The notes under the pieces: model-generated | Told to the model about the DNA's origin: nothing | Databases searched by the model: none | Seen by the model: only the letters and a program-made list of their open reading frames with translations | Made by a program: the position numbers and the translations under genes | In this document: positions 48,601-61,710 of the stretch, piece by piece | Layout of the letters: each line of letters begins with the position of its first letter | Position numbering within the stretch: the stretch's first letter is position 1 | DNA from: Apteryx mantelli | Taxonomy: Eukaryota > Chordata > Aves > Apterygiformes > Apterygidae | DNA: 64,000 nucleotides | Assembly: GCF_036417845.1 (NCBI RefSeq) | Contig: NW_027118693.1 | Location: 2,986,001-3,050,000 of the forward strand | Direction: 5' to 3'

Positions 48601-49324
48601 GGCAGGGTGGAAACAGAGCGTCCCAGGCCCTGCCGGCATCCCCATCTGGCAGAGCCCACTTGAGCTCTCGCCAGACAGCCAGCAGCATCGGGAGGGAGCC
48701 TTCTCCTTCCCGACCCCTCCACGAAGTGCTTGATAGAGGCCCTGGTGGGGGAAGAGCTGGCGGTCCCCAACAGCCCCCCAACGCCACGCTGCTGGCCACA
48801 CTGCCTGCCTGCCTTGGGGCAGCACAGCTCACCTGCACACGTCTGTGCCTGCACAGGGGGGAACACCCCATGCGCCTACAGGGCTGCCCAGTGCCCCGGC
48901 ACCGCTGGACACCAGTCCTGTGGGGTCCACAGTCCCCACATTGGCCAGGCAGAGCTGCTGCTGACCACAGGGGAAAGGGGAATGCAGGGGTACAGTGGGG
49001 CAGGGTGAGCAGTCCTTCTCAGGGCCCTGTGGCTGGGCCAGGGAGGGCTGATGGCTCTGGGGCTGGCTGGGCTCTGGATGCTGCTTTGGCGTCAGCTCCG
49101 TGTTGGGAATGTCAGGGTTTCACCCTTTGCAGGGAGCAACCTGCGCTGGGGCCATGAGCGGGGCCCTATCTGGACCCAGGCGATGTCCCACTCAGAGGCA
49201 GAGGAGGACAAGGAAGCGTGGGGATGGCCAAGGGCTCTGCCTCTCACCCACTGGCAGAGCATCCTGGGGGACGGGCAGAGCCTGTCTCTGTGCCCACGGT
49301 CTTTCCATTCATGGAGTGGCAGAG
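48601..49324. other. GC-rich intergenic, no gene recognised
   Basis: Overlapping frames on both strands without domains. No gene or named repeat recognised. Confidence 0.5.
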
Positions 49325-49395
49325 GAGTTTTGGTGGGAAGGGACCTGTGGAGGTCTCCCGTCCAACCTCCCATGCCAAGCAGGGCTGGCTGGAGC
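49325..49395 (-). mobile_element. CR1 LINE 3' end scrap
   Basis: GGTGGGAAGGGACCTGTGG, CCCGTCCAACCTCCCATG and CAAGCAGGG follow each other as in the reverse complement of the CR1 3' untranslated end. Only about 70 bp are recognisable. The element runs on the minus strand. Confidence 0.55.
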
Positions 49396-52048
49396 CCTAC
49401 GGTCTTGTCTGGTGATCACTGGGCTGTGTCTGATGCCGGTTGCCATCCCCAAACCTGCTCTGTTCCCCTTGTCTGGGCACTGCAGGACGGCACCTCTCGC
49501 CAGTGGGTCACTGCCCTGCCTGCCTTGCCGCCATCCTCGGCTCCCAGATCCCCTTCCCATATGCAGCAGCTCCGCTCTTGCTGCTCCTGACAGCACACTC
49601 TTGGTAGCAGCAACCCAGTCAAAAATGGTGCATAAACACTTGAGCTGTGATACAGAAAGCCCTGCTCTCCTAACTGCCCATCGTAAAACCAGACCCAAGG
49701 GGCTGCCTTCACTTTTTCATCCAGATAACACTCTGTGCAGTGGTCGCTGCATAGCGGGTCCAAACCCAAATCACTCCTTCCATATTTAATCTGGCTGTCA
49801 GGCAAGAGTTGCTGCGGGGCTGTACGGGCACCTTTTGTGCCCACAGCCTTCTCTGGGATCTGCTTGCATCCACCTTTCTTTGCCAACGCTTTTTTGACTG
49901 TAGTGCACAGGTATGTCCGAGGTAGAGATGGGGAGTCAGGTCAGCAGGACGGGGACTGCGTTGGGTGAGGGCCTGAGAGGTGCAGGGCCAGGCACAGGCA
50001 TGTCCACAGCGTAACTCAGGCCAGGCCCAAGGACAAGGGCAGCAGCTCCCCGGCAAGGGGGAGGAGGCCCTGCAATGACACCCGTCACTCTGTCTCCCCT
50101 GCTCTTGTGTCCAGCCGATCCCCCTCCCTGTCTGCCTGCAGACCCTCCATGCCCACCCCGCTGACCAGCACAGCACGAGAGCCCTGGCCCTGCAGCCCCT
50201 CCGGCACCTCCTGCTGCCGCAGGGACAGAGCAGCCTGCCCCGAGCTGCGCCACAGAGAAACCTGTTTCTCGTTCTCATTTTCCATCACTGAATGCTGCCC
50301 TGCTTTTCTCCTGGGACATCCCTGCTCCCCACAGAGCCTTTCCCCACGTGCGAATGTCCACGCTGGCCTGTCCAGCCCTGCCTGTACCCTTCCCTGGTGC
50401 TCCCCGCAGGGCCCCATGCTGCCACTGCTGCTCTGCAGCGTGAGCGAACTGTGGGGCCACAGGGGAACTCCTGACTCGGCACTGGCCATGCTGCTCAGGT
50501 GGCAAGCAGGCCCAACCACACAGGCATCACCACCACTGACACCACTGGCACGTGCGTGTGCTCGTGGACAGTGCTCAGAGTGACCCCAAGGTGTCTGCAA
50601 TGGCAGGAGATGTGTTTGGGTGGGCACTAACTCCAGCCTGTGGTGTTTCACGGAGAGTGCACGAATCCCTTTCCAGTCCCCCTTCCCGCTGCCTCCTGGC
50701 TCCCCACTGCCTCTCCGCGGGTTGCAGAGCCCTCCTTTCCCTGTGCATACCTGGATTTAGTGCTGTACATTCTGCTTATCCACCATGGACTGTCTCTCAC
50801 TTTGTGAGGCTCCACTCACTGCCCACCCCCAGGCACACATTGTCCCTGGAGATCCCCTGAGCTCTCCTGGGGGCTCAGATTCCCCTCCAGAAGAATGGCC
50901 ATCTGTCAGCGGCACTGTCACCTGTGCGATAGCCCTGAGTGGGCAACTCAGAGACCATTCTCCATCTCCACTGGCACTGGTCACTGAGGAATGAGCCCCA
51001 AATCCCATCCGTGGTCCCTAACAGATCACTTGGAGACTCTGAGCTTGTCCTCCAGAGCCCATGGAGTTCACAAGCAGAACAGCAAGCCCTTTTGTGGTGC
51101 AATCCCATGGGAATATTCTTGACTCCCCCTTCTGAAGAAAGGCCAGACTTCAGGCACATCTCAGAGGAGATCCCCTTTTATTATAGAAATGTTGTTCTGG
51201 AGACCAGGTCTGACATAAAGGTGCTCAAAGCCTGCTCCTGCCTGTCTTCACAGGAATGCACAAGGAAGCACAATGCTACCACCACCACGTTAGGAGAACG
51301 CTTAGCCCATATAGCCACACTAGAGCACAGCAGGATCAGGTGGAAATAGGGAGAATAACCCTGAAAGGAAAAAGTCCTGCTGGCTTTGCTGGATGTGTCT
51401 CCAGGAAAGCTGCTGGTCCCATGCAAAGGCTGCAACCCAGAAATTCCTGCTGTGGCAGTGGGGGGATGGTCGTGAGGAGCACAGGCTCTGTCCCCACAAG
51501 CTGTGTCCGGACTCTCCTCCCCTCCCCTCCTCAACACTCCTGCTCTGCTTTGAGTGTTGGAGCAGTGTAGAGGCAAGGGACCAACCCACAGTGACAGCTG
51601 GCTGCCAGCCTTGCAGAAGAGGACGGTGGAATCACAGTGTGACTGTGGCCAGGGGAGCTGAGCTCTCCTAATGGACATGGGACCCATGGTCTCAGCCCAC
51701 CTGTGCTCATCCGAGCCTGACTCTCTTCCCCTTAACTCCCTCAGTGTCAGTGCCGAAAGCGACACTGCAAAGGGAAACTCCCCTCATTGCACTGGGGGCA
51801 TCTGAGGGAGCTCAGACTAGCGGGCTCCGAGGTTCCCCCATCTCTGCTGATGAAGGGGGAAGCCTGGCTTCCTGCTTCAACACGGTCTCTGCGTCAGATT
51901 CAGATGAGAGTTTCCTGAGGAGAGGTGGCATGAACCAAACAATTATTCTTTTAACAATGATGTAAAGGAGAAAAGTAGGAAAGAAAGACCAGAACAGAGC
52001 CTTGATGCCAGATACCCTGCGAATGATGAGTGGATGCATGTGGGACAG
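49396..52048. other. GC-rich intergenic, no gene recognised
   Basis: About 2.6 kb of GC-rich sequence with many chance frames in several phases. I saw no domain, splice structure or known repeat that would support a gene. Confidence 0.5.
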
Positions 52049-52982
52049 TTATGGGTGCTGACATTGTCCCGGTTGAATCAGTTTCTTCAGTGCACCCTTG
52101 AGCTCCTTGTTCCTCAAGCTGTAGATGAGAGGGTTCAGTGTTGGAGGCACCACCACGTACAGAACTCCAACCACCAGATCCTGAGTTGGGGATAACATGG
52201 AAGGGGGCTTCAAATGGGCAAACACAACAGTGCTGACAAACAGGGAGACGACAGCCAGGTGAGGGAGGCACATGGAAAAGGCTTTGTGCCGTCCCTGCTC
52301 AGAGGGGATCCTCAGCACGACTGTGAGGATCTGCACATAGGACAGAAGAATGAAAACAAAACACCCAAAGAATAGACAGGCAGTAATGACAATAAGCCCA
52401 GCTTCCCTGAGGTAGGAGTCTGAGCAGGAGAACTTGAGGATCTGGGGAATTTCACAGAAGAACTGCTCCACGACATTGCCTTGGCAGTGGTAGTGAAAAT
52501 GTGTTTCCAGTGTGCAGCACAGCATTGAGAAAACCACTGGCCCAGGCAGCTGCTGCCATTTTGACACAAGCTCTGCTGCCCATGAGGGTCTCGTAGTGCA
52601 GGGGTTTGCAGATGGCAACGTAGCGATCATAGGCCATGACTGTGAGAACAGAATATTGTGCTGAGACCAGAAAGAGAAACAGAAAGATCTGGGCAGCACA
52701 TCCTGAGTAGGAAATGGCCCTGGTGTCCCTCAGGGAATTGGCCATGGATTTGGGGACAGTGGTGGAGATGGAGCAAAGGTCCAGAGCAGAGAGGTTGAGG
52801 AGGAAGAAGTACATAGGGGTGTGGAGGCGACGGTCGCAGGCTACAGCAGTGATGATGAGGCCATTGCCCATGAGGGCAGCCAGGTAGATGCCCAGGAAGA
52901 GCGAGAAGTGCAAGAGCTGCAGCTGCCATGTGTCAGCAAACGCCCGGAGCAGGAACTCAGTGGGGGAGCTGCTGTTGGGCAT
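52049..52982 (-). pseudogene. Olfactory receptor, family 14-like, one frameshift
   Basis: The first frame (52982 to 52452) starts MPNSSSPTEFLL, typical of the avian-expanded family-14 group, with N-glycosylation site at 3-5, GN (39-40), LHTPMYFFLLNLS (53-65), Cys95 and MAYDRYVAICKPLHY (116-130). At codon 166, near 52486, two nucleotides are missing compared with the reading frame, and it runs off to a wrong end. The second frame continues the receptor: CQGNVVEQFFCEIP, SYVQI, HKAFSMCLPHL and PPTLNPLIYSLRN, with a stop at 52049-52051. All other landmarks are intact, giving about 310 codons in all. The single shift suggests a recent pseudogene, an allele or an assembly error. Confidence 0.92.
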
Positions 52983-53006
52983 TTGCTCCCTCAGGGCCCA
53001 CAGGGA

Positions 53007-53034
53007 CTATCCAAGGAAGAGGAGACAGTGAGAA
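53007..53034 (-). promoter_or_regulatory. Candidate splice acceptor upstream of family-14-like receptor
   Basis: CACTGTCTCCTCTTCC followed by TTGGATAG on the minus strand puts an acceptor AG at 53008-53007, 24 nt before the start codon. The pyrimidine tract is strong and the spacing is usual for olfactory receptor coding exons. Confidence 0.5.
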
Positions 53035-56000
53035 GACAGGAGACAGTTTTGTATGAGCAATAGTTTTGCATAGAACCCCCCCAAACATACACATTATCTA
53101 CCCTCATCTTGCCAGGACCGTCACTGAGCTCCATGGCTTGAGCTCCCCTTTGTGCTGCCTGAGTTTGCCGTGAGGAGCAGGGGCCTCTTCCCATGGGCTC
53201 CGGAGGAGGCAGTCCTGACCCACAGCAGTGGGGACATGGGAGCACGGGTGACTAAACTTTCAAAGTCACAGTTTTAGTCAGATTTCATCCACTCACAATG
53301 TTGAAGGGCTTTCCAGCATCTTCACTCTCCGTTCTAGACAATGTGTGCTCTTCAATAGTTTTAAGGATTCTTTTGTTTTCTTTTAGATTCCCCTGTCATC
53401 CCTGAGGAGGATTCTTGGAGACAGAGATCCTCAGCACTGCAGCTGCACTTCGAGTGAATAGCTGTGATTCCTGAGAGGCCAAAGGCTTCACTCTGTCTTT
53501 AGTGCAGAGCGAGGAGAGCTGGCGTGTCCATCAGTCTTGTTCCCAGCTGCCCTGTGCTTGCACCTCTGAGGGGGAGGACATTTGCACTCATGTTACTATA
53601 AAAAGAAATGACACTACTGAGAGCAGAGGAATCTAGTTTTTTGAGGGCTGTGCTGGGAGAGGAGATGAGACATTGGAGCTTGTAGTTTCCTCTCACTCTT
53701 TGACTGTGACTCTGATGCCTGGAGCTGTGCCTGCAGGGAGCTCTTTCTTTGTCCCACATGGCATGTCAGTGCTTACAGACCCCATCCCACCCACTGGGTG
53801 CTCAGCTCTGCCCTGCAGAAACCTCCCTGGGGCAGGGCACTGCCCAGGGGCACCTCGGTGTTTGCAGGGGCTAAGGAGCATCTGAGAGAAACCTTGATGA
53901 AGCTGCAAAGGTGATGCTGGTTCTGTCTGTAGGCTGAGGGGTGCATGAAGGGATTTGTTGAGTTCCTTCCAGAACTGTTCCTCTCTCACTGTCACTATTT
54001 TGGAATCTCAAGCCCCTGTTTAAACCTGACAGCTCCACTAACATTTCATCCCAACAAAGAGAATAACACTGAAAGCAGAGACTCATGACAGCTCCTTCCC
54101 TTTCAGGTATCCCTGTCTTGACTTTCCTTTTGGAAAGCCACCTCCAGAAATGTTCTCAGGGTGAGCCGGAGCTGAGAGCAGCCCTGACCCATGCAGCACC
54201 CTCTCAACAGGAGAATGAACATGTCCTGCCAGGGGTCAATCATCCCACCCAGAACTTCTCCCCACAGCACCGTGGGGAGTTCCCTAGGCAGGCTGAGTAC
54301 TGACCTTCACAGGAGGCAGAGTCACTGTCCCGGACACACAGCACTCTGGGATGCAGAGACACTGCTCTGAGTTACAGCCCTGAGCAGACCTGTGTGCACA
54401 CCTCTGCTTCACACCCTGCCAGCATCCCTGGGAGAAGGTAGCAGGACGCCGTTTCCCTCTGACAGAGTGGCTGGGAATCCCTGCTCTAAAGCACCTCCTG
54501 CCCCACACAGGAGGGACTGGGATACCCATCCTGACAGACCCAATCAGCCATGGGATGTGCTAGCTTTAGAGAAAACCTCAGGATGCCTCAGCTGCATTGC
54601 CCTGCAGCCAGAGACTTACTGTGTTAGGGGCTGTGAAGATTTCTCCTCCAGTGAGCTCTCAGCCGTCTACCCACTCCTGATTGCCATGAACTTCTGTCTC
54701 ACTCATCTTGCTCATCTTCTTCATCTCATCTTGGCACTTGCAGGTAGTGCCTGGAGCCCTGCTGCTCTTTGCAGAAGAGCTGCTCCTGCATGCAGCTGTC
54801 TCTCAGCAGTGCTGCCAGGTTGCCAGGAGCTCCCTCTGTCCCAGGAGCCTGGCCCCCCTTGGGAACAGCGGCCCAGCTGAAGATGTGACTTAATTTGTCC
54901 TTTGTACTCCCTCCTCCGGGGAAATATTCACTGAGGTAGACTAAAATAATCTTCTTTTGTCTCTCTCTAAATGCTGAAGGGAGACCCATTCCAGCATTGC
55001 AATTTGTCACATCAGAGGGTGCTTTTCTAAGAGAGGTGGCAATGTCTCACTCTGGAAGACCCTATTCCCATCTCTTAACTAGGCAGGACACCTAGACAGG
55101 GACAAGAAGGCAGTTCATTTTCCCATGGTTCAAGTACTCTTCAGATGAATCAATCCAGGCATCTCATGCTGGTTTAGAAGCCCCTGGCCTGCAGGGGGAT
55201 TCAGATCCCTCCCGTGAACTCCACAACTCACAGGACGTGGGATTCCCCTTGCCCAAGCTGAAGTGTGAACAACAGAGATGTCTGCACGCGAGCTCCGTGT
55301 CTAAGCTCCCATTATTATCAGTGGAGATGGAGGGTGGGAGTCAGTTGCTCACACACAAACACCTTGTGCTATTTGAAGAGGCAGAGGTGGTCTGAGGCAT
55401 GTGCCAGTGTCTGCTTGCTCTGATGGAGCAGCTGGGAGACCAGCATCCTTCTAGAGCATCAGGTGGAGGCCAGCTGGGGAATTTCCTTGGTCATCTGAAA
55501 TGGCACTAGGTGCCTGCTATGAGGAGAGCTCCACTCACTAGGAAGCTGAGACACATGCAGATCCCTACGCTGCAGACCACTGATATAATTCAGTTCAGCC
55601 ACTTGATTTAATGACATAAAAATAGGCCATAGGCAGGGCCACGGCAGGTGCCTGGGGTGTGCAACACAACCACATGTCTCCAGGAGATACAGCATGGGAC
55701 CTACAGGAAAACCACGCCCTTTTGGAGAGGTTGCTGGGCAAATGCCCCAGGGCATCTTAGCTTTCCTACCTGTGCCCAAAAAGCTAAATCCTACCACTGC
55801 CTTCAGGCAAAGTCCATCCAACCTACATCCAAGAGTGCTGCATAAATGGGAGGCACATCACACCAAGGTCTCCACTGTAAACCTACACTCTTGAACCCTG
55901 CTAATTCTCCTCTCCCGAAACGTCTTCTCACCCCCCAGATGATATGAACAGGGACTGTGCTATTGATGTCCAAGGGTGGCTGGATCACAGGCTCTGCAGG

Positions 56001-57459
56001 CCCAGGAACTTCTCAAAGCACCTTGTCCTTCCTGGACATTGGCTCACCTCTGTCAAAGGCTCCAAGATGCTGCAGAGTCAGCTCAGGCAGCAAACTTCTC
56101 TCCTCCCATTCCTGCAAGGACCAGCTCTGTTTCTCCCTGGCTTAGGGTACTGCAGGGTTTGCTCCTTTAGTGGGAACCTTGTTTCACCATTACTACCTAT
56201 GGCTACCTATGCCAGCATGTCTCTGCTCTGAATCAAAGTCTTTGCATACATGAGGTAACAGGTTTCCCCATGATAAATCTTGGGGCCTTGAGAAGCTTGG
56301 AGATTTGGCCAACAAAAGCCTCATAAAGTTGTACAAGGAGAAGTGGCAAGTCCCGTATCGGGGGGCAGAACAACCCGCGCATCAGGCTGGGACCTGACCA
56401 GCAGAGGAGTGACCCTGAGGAGAAGGGCCTGGATGTTATGAGATATGCCATATGACCCAGTGGTGCGGACTCACCACAAATGGGACCAGCTGCATATGGG
56501 GCTGCATTAGGAAGAGAGTGGCCACCCACTTTTTCTTTTTTTTTTTTTTTTTTTGGCTTACAGAATAATTGATATCAACATTCTCCAATTGATATTGATC
56601 TACAGGGTCTCTTAATGAAGTCTGGACATGTAGGAGAAACACTATTCTTCAAGTCAGACATGCATGGACAATCTTCCTCCCCAGCTGCCCAACCCCATCT
56701 TTTCCCATCAGCCACCTGGCACTTAAATCATTCTTAGCTTTTTCCACTGAAGTCTGCAGCTGAATATCACAACTCATAGGCACCAATTCCCACCTGTTTT
56801 CCTTAGACAACTAGCTGCAAAGAGACATGGAAGGATTTCTCTTAATGACAATCAAACAAAAGTAGAATGTGATACAGCTGAAAAAAATAACAAAAAACAC
56901 ACTCCTCAACTGTATGTTAAGTCCAAGCTTCCTCCCGTGAGGTCTGCTTTCCATAAGGGATAACCTCCCTAGAAATGCTTTAGACAGAGGGATAGGAAAG
57001 GCTAGATGGAAACATAATTAAGCAGTTGGCTAAAAAGACAATTATACAGACTATTGGAAGACAGGGTAAGTTTTCAACTCCCTGAAGCTCAAAGCACAAA
57101 TAAGGTAGCTGACAGGTATCTGAATGAACAAATAGTGACAGGTGGAGGAAAACTCTGCCAAGTGAATATGTCCAAATGGTGTGCTGAAAAGGCTACTTTG
57201 GAAAAGTACAAGTTAAGAAGGAGTGTAAATTTGTGAAATATTAATGAAATGAAATACACAATAGTACAGACCTCTGTAGCAGTGGTAATGCAAGTCCGGG
57301 GGAATATTTCTTCTCCTGAGATTCATACCCTTCCTGAAAACTTCTGTTCTGGCATCACAGGAAAACACTCACATTTTATAGAAAGTATCCAATTATTGCA
57401 GCTGATGCAAATGTGCTCTTATGTTTTAAATGTTGAAAAAAGTTCTTTGGCTTTCCAGG
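53035..57459. other. Intergenic, no gene recognised
   Basis: About 4.4 kb. The left part is GC-rich, the part after 56500 AT-rich. A 19-T run lies at 56536-56554. Frames on both strands are short and lack domains. Untranslated exons of the receptor to the left may lie here but cannot be recognised. Confidence 0.5.
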
Positions 57460-57712
57460 CAGAGCTCAGGTGTCTAAGCACAAGCATGCAGTGGCACTTG
57501 GAGAGGCCCCAGTGTATCACGTGAGGTACCTGCCAGGGCCTGGCAGCTCTTACAGGGGACCTGCGGGAGACCAGAGCCCCTCGGAGCTGCAGATGGAGGC
57601 TGGGCAGAGAGGACCGGGGCACCTGCAATGGCACCAGATGCCTGTGACCCTGTCACTGCATGACACCCCAATTCTAAACGTCACTTTCCTTTTCAAAAAA
57701 AAAAAAAAAAAA
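57460..57712 (+). other. GC-rich island ending in an A-run, possible retrocopy
   Basis: About 230 bp of GC-rich sequence (for example CCTGCCAGGGCCTGGCAGC, then GACCAGAGCCCCTCGGAGC) stand in AT-rich surroundings and end in 18 A at 57695-57712. This shape fits a truncated processed copy of an mRNA or a SINE-like insert. The source is unknown, and no flanking duplication was seen. Confidence 0.3.
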
Positions 57713-57922
57713 CAGATCGTACAAATTCCCCCCAAAAGACCAGTATATAAAAAGGAAACATAACCCAGAAGGGCAAAAAGATGTCAAAGTACTGAAAAAG
57801 TTGAAAAATACAACAAACGATTTTCTTTGCATGAGATCATGTTCTTAATTTCTTTCTTTTTCCTTTTGTATTGACATTTTCTAAAAATGTCTGTTATAAT
57901 CAGGACTCCACCATTACACAGC

Positions 57923-58547
57923 TGTTCTGTCTGTCATTGTGACTGACCAATAACCCCTGCAATGGGAGAAGGCTCAGAGGGTGAGGTGCCCATGAAGTTC
58001 AGCAACAGTGTAGGATGCGGCTCGTTAATCCTTGCTGTTGCGCAGAGAACTGACTTTATCTCAACACAGAGGGGACCAGAGGGTGACCTTTGTTTTAGGT
58101 AAGTAGCCATAGCCATTAATTGGACCAGATGTAACTGTTTCTTCCTGAGCTGATCAAAAGCATGTGAACGTCTCCCTGAATTAGCCAGACCAGCATGGAG
58201 GAAGTGTATACGTGGCTCAGCCCAACATCGAGTATAAAACCTCAACAACTAACAAAGGAATTTCAAAGAGAGCAACGGGCTTGAGCTGGCTTCAATCCAC
58301 GTATTCCTTCCCGGCAACTGGGGACACCCAGCGTCGTGACAGTGAGCATATTATAGAGACCAGTAATGGGAATCACATTGGTATTGTGATTGAACTGCAT
58401 GAGTGTACTGTGATTTCAGTATATTGCTGGATCACTCTGCTAAATCAGGAATCCTGTGTAACATCAAATATCTTCAAAGGAAACTTTTAGATTAAACATT
58501 GCACTCCCCGTGTGGGGGGGATATCTAAAAGAACCTAGTCAGAGAGT
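57923..58547 (+). mobile_element. LTR-like repeat, copy B
   Basis: The stretch has a candidate start TGTTCTGTCTG, a TATAAA box at 58233-58238, an ATTAAA polyadenylation signal at 58491-58496, and a region (58352-58560) shared with copy A at 48353. The spacing TATA to polyadenylation signal (about 255 bp) suits an LTR. Boundaries are uncertain, and no retroviral coding region adjoins it. Confidence 0.5.
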
Positions 58548-61500
58548 AATGGACTCTGACTCTCCTGCAAAGCCCGGTGCCTCTGCAAATACCCCCTGCC
58601 CAGGGCTGTCCACGCCACTCCTAACTCTTTGCACAGAGCAAGTCGCATCCTGGGCTGTCGAGCTTTCTCGACTGACAGAGGAAAGCAGGGTGACCAGCTT
58701 CAGTGAAACGCTCTCTTTTGGGATGGCCAAATTTGCACAAGTCTCAACAGACCTGTCTTATTGTGATATCTTAAAGGTGTCCCAATAAATCTAGCCACAC
58801 TCCCCTTTCAATCCCTGCATGGTAACTGAAGTGCGACTCCAGTTTAGACGACAACAGCGATGAGACTGATCTCACCCAGTGCCAGACCCCTTCAGTGCAG
58901 AGGCCTCTGTCCAGTCCAGCTGTCCGGACTTCCCTTTCTAGTCAAGGGAGAGAAAGAAGGTGTCTCCCTGAGAGGTCTTGAGAGACTTCTGGTGACAAGC
59001 TAATGCTCCTGAAAGCTTCCCATAGCTCCTAGGTCACATTTCCCAGCACCATATGGGAACCACAGGGCACCTCGAGAAGCAATAGCCTCTATATGTTGGC
59101 AAATGAATGAAGGCCTAAATGCAAACATTTAGATATAAGGTGAAAGCTATTTTAAAGTAACTCCATGCAAGAACAGAAGAATATCCACACTTCCACAATT
59201 TCAATAATTTTTTATCAATCTGAATTACTTTGTTCTTTCTTTTTTAGTGCCAAGCACTATGTGATGCACTGCAGCAATTACTTGCCCTATGTGAGTATAC
59301 AGAGGCAGAAAGATAGAGAGACATGGATCTGTATATACAGTTTGTCATCAGAATGCATTTCCTACCAACACTCCGAATGGAGAAGATCTGAGGAACTTCT
59401 ATGTCTATATAGGCATATTTCCCATCTCTTCTTCTGCCTCTTCTTCCCTTACAGAGCTCTTCAGGGGCAGATTCATTGAATCACAGCACTTAGGGCTTTT
59501 TTACATTCATGTAAAAGACAACATGAGGGCCTCTGTCCTCAAATTCACTGCCATGCCGTCATCATTGTACATGTGGTGCTATTCTGACTGCAGCTTTCAA
59601 GGTGTCCCTGAAAAGAACAGGATGTAGGAGGAAGAAGTGAGATGGAAGGGTCTAGAAGGGAGTGCTAGAGGCACCAGACGATTGCAGTAGGTCCATGAAA
59701 GTGCAAAGAAAGCCTTTACATGTCCTAAACCATAATCGCTTTCATTCTAATGAAGAAGAAAGTTGCAATATGTCATTGGCTATGTCCTTCTAAGACAAGA
59801 CCTCAGGAGGCAATGGTGGCCAGGATTAAAATTCCCATTGGCTTCAGCAGCATGGGGATTTTACTGCAAGCCTATTCGCAAGAGAGATGTAGTTTGTGGA
59901 AAATGAAACTAAGGACAACAGACAATGACATGACTCTAGTGAAAGTCAGCTAGAAGGGATTCCTAGCCATGTCGGAAGAGCAGAGGAAGAAGTATCTCCC
60001 TTTTACACCAGGGCACTCCTCTTAAATGTGTCTTAATTGGAAATGATGGCAAGAAGAAACCTCTCTGCGAAAAAGAGAGTCCATCTGGCATCAAGAGACA
60101 CAGATACAAGTTTAATTTGTCCAGAGAAAACCCTCTGACTATTTTCTTCTTTCTGATCTCAGGATACCAGAAAAATAGTCTAACAATCATTGGAAACCAT
60201 TGCGCACACTGGTAAAAACATGGCTTGCTTTTCTCTTGTGTATTGATTCCTCTCTAGCGTTTGGAAAACATGCACAGAAAAGCACTGGATAGAGCTGATA
60301 AAGATGAAAACCAAGAAGAACTATTTTCTTTCTTAAAAAAGAGAAATTATTTTGATCAGACAACTGCAAGGCGTTCAGTTTCAGTCTGTCTTTTTTGACT
60401 TGTTTTGATACCAGGAATGAAACACTGCACTCCCCAAATGGCCCCCAGTGTTTCTCATTGGCGGTTGTTAGTATTTTGTTTACTCTGTTTTCTGTATTTT
60501 CCTCACACAGAAAGACCCAGAAGCAACTGAAGCACCCAAAGACTATAACGAGGTTGTACTACTTTGCCAGTGGGAAACTGTGATTGTCTGAACTCCAGTT
60601 TTTCAACTCTAGGTTAAAAGCTGTCATTGCATCTTTACATGTCTGTCAATAGACTTCCCTGTCTATAATAGACTTACCCTGGCCAAGAAGCACAGAAACA
60701 ACTCCTCTGCTCTTACGAGGAAATGAAATGTGAGTTCTGGTTAAGTGGCAGTGTGCTGAACAAGTGGTATGCTGTTCAGTGACTTTCAGCTCTTCATGTT
60801 GTATGTATTGAACTACCTCCATGACTCTGGGCTTTGGGTCTATTCCAAAAGCTGTTAAGAAGCAGAATATTCCTTCACTCCTTCTGATTTTCCAAATATC
60901 CTTCAGAAAGGAAACAGAGAGGAAGAACGAGGTCTTTTCCAAAGTATTCATAAATGCACTATATAATATTGAGTACACCCTCTGTGATGAAAAGAAATGA
61001 AAAACGGAGAAGTCAGGTCTGTGATTACTGTGGTGTACTGAACCACAGTTAATGTAAGTCTGTCCTACTTTTAGAATGACAGTGTGTGAAGCAAAAAAAC
61101 CCATACCTTTTTCTTTCATGGTAACTCCTTTATACAACTAAGGATTGGAGAACATAAAAGCAATAGCACTCAGAAGTACCATCTTGTCCAGTTGAAATAT
61201 AGGCTATTCAAGAAGGAAAACACAAGAAAGGTGTATTTGCTAATATTAAATATAATTGACAGGTGCTGGGAAATGCAAAGAGTAGTGAAAGGAATTTCAA
61301 TGCCTGCTGAACGTTTTGTCTTTTTGCTGTTGCTGTTGTTGTTGTTGTTCTCCTTAGTTTCCATTCCTTATTTGACTTTCCTGCCTCATGAACTGATATT
61401 TAACCAGAGTGCCAAACTCTGCTGATAAGAACTCTGCCCAAATGAGGCAGTTACAGAGTCTACATATCTTTGGGTTATATGTCTTGTCCTTCACAGAACT

Positions 61501-61710
61501 ACAGCTATGTGGATAAGCAGGATGTGACACCAGGGACGGAATTACTTCAGAAAAGGAATCTCTAACAGTAAAGATAGCGCATTCTTTTACAAACAATATA
61601 TTCCTTCAATAACTGGGTCACACTGACTTCAGCAAGGCTGTTGCAGATGTTTTGTGCTAGACAGGCCTGCTTCCACACAGCTGTGCCTAAAAGTTCCTGG
61701 GGGAGGATTT
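58548..61710. other. AT-rich intergenic, no gene recognised
   Basis: About 3.2 kb with only short frames. A short (TTG)n microsatellite lies at 61327-61349. A region near 58770-58860 has another AATAAA-type signal and could belong to an LTR internal part, but it is not identifiable. Confidence 0.5.

Noticed and set aside
46704..51765. Many frames of 100-230 residues between the receptors, for example 49100-49789
   Set aside because: GC-rich sequence gives overlapping frames in several phases on both strands. None has a known domain, a repeated motif or a consistent splice pattern.
56436..56642. Frame containing a poly-lysine run
   Set aside because: The lysines come from the antisense of a 19-T run. 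It is simple sequence.
61170..61425. Asn/Leu-rich frames near 61330
   Set aside because: They are generated by a short (TTG)n microsatellite.
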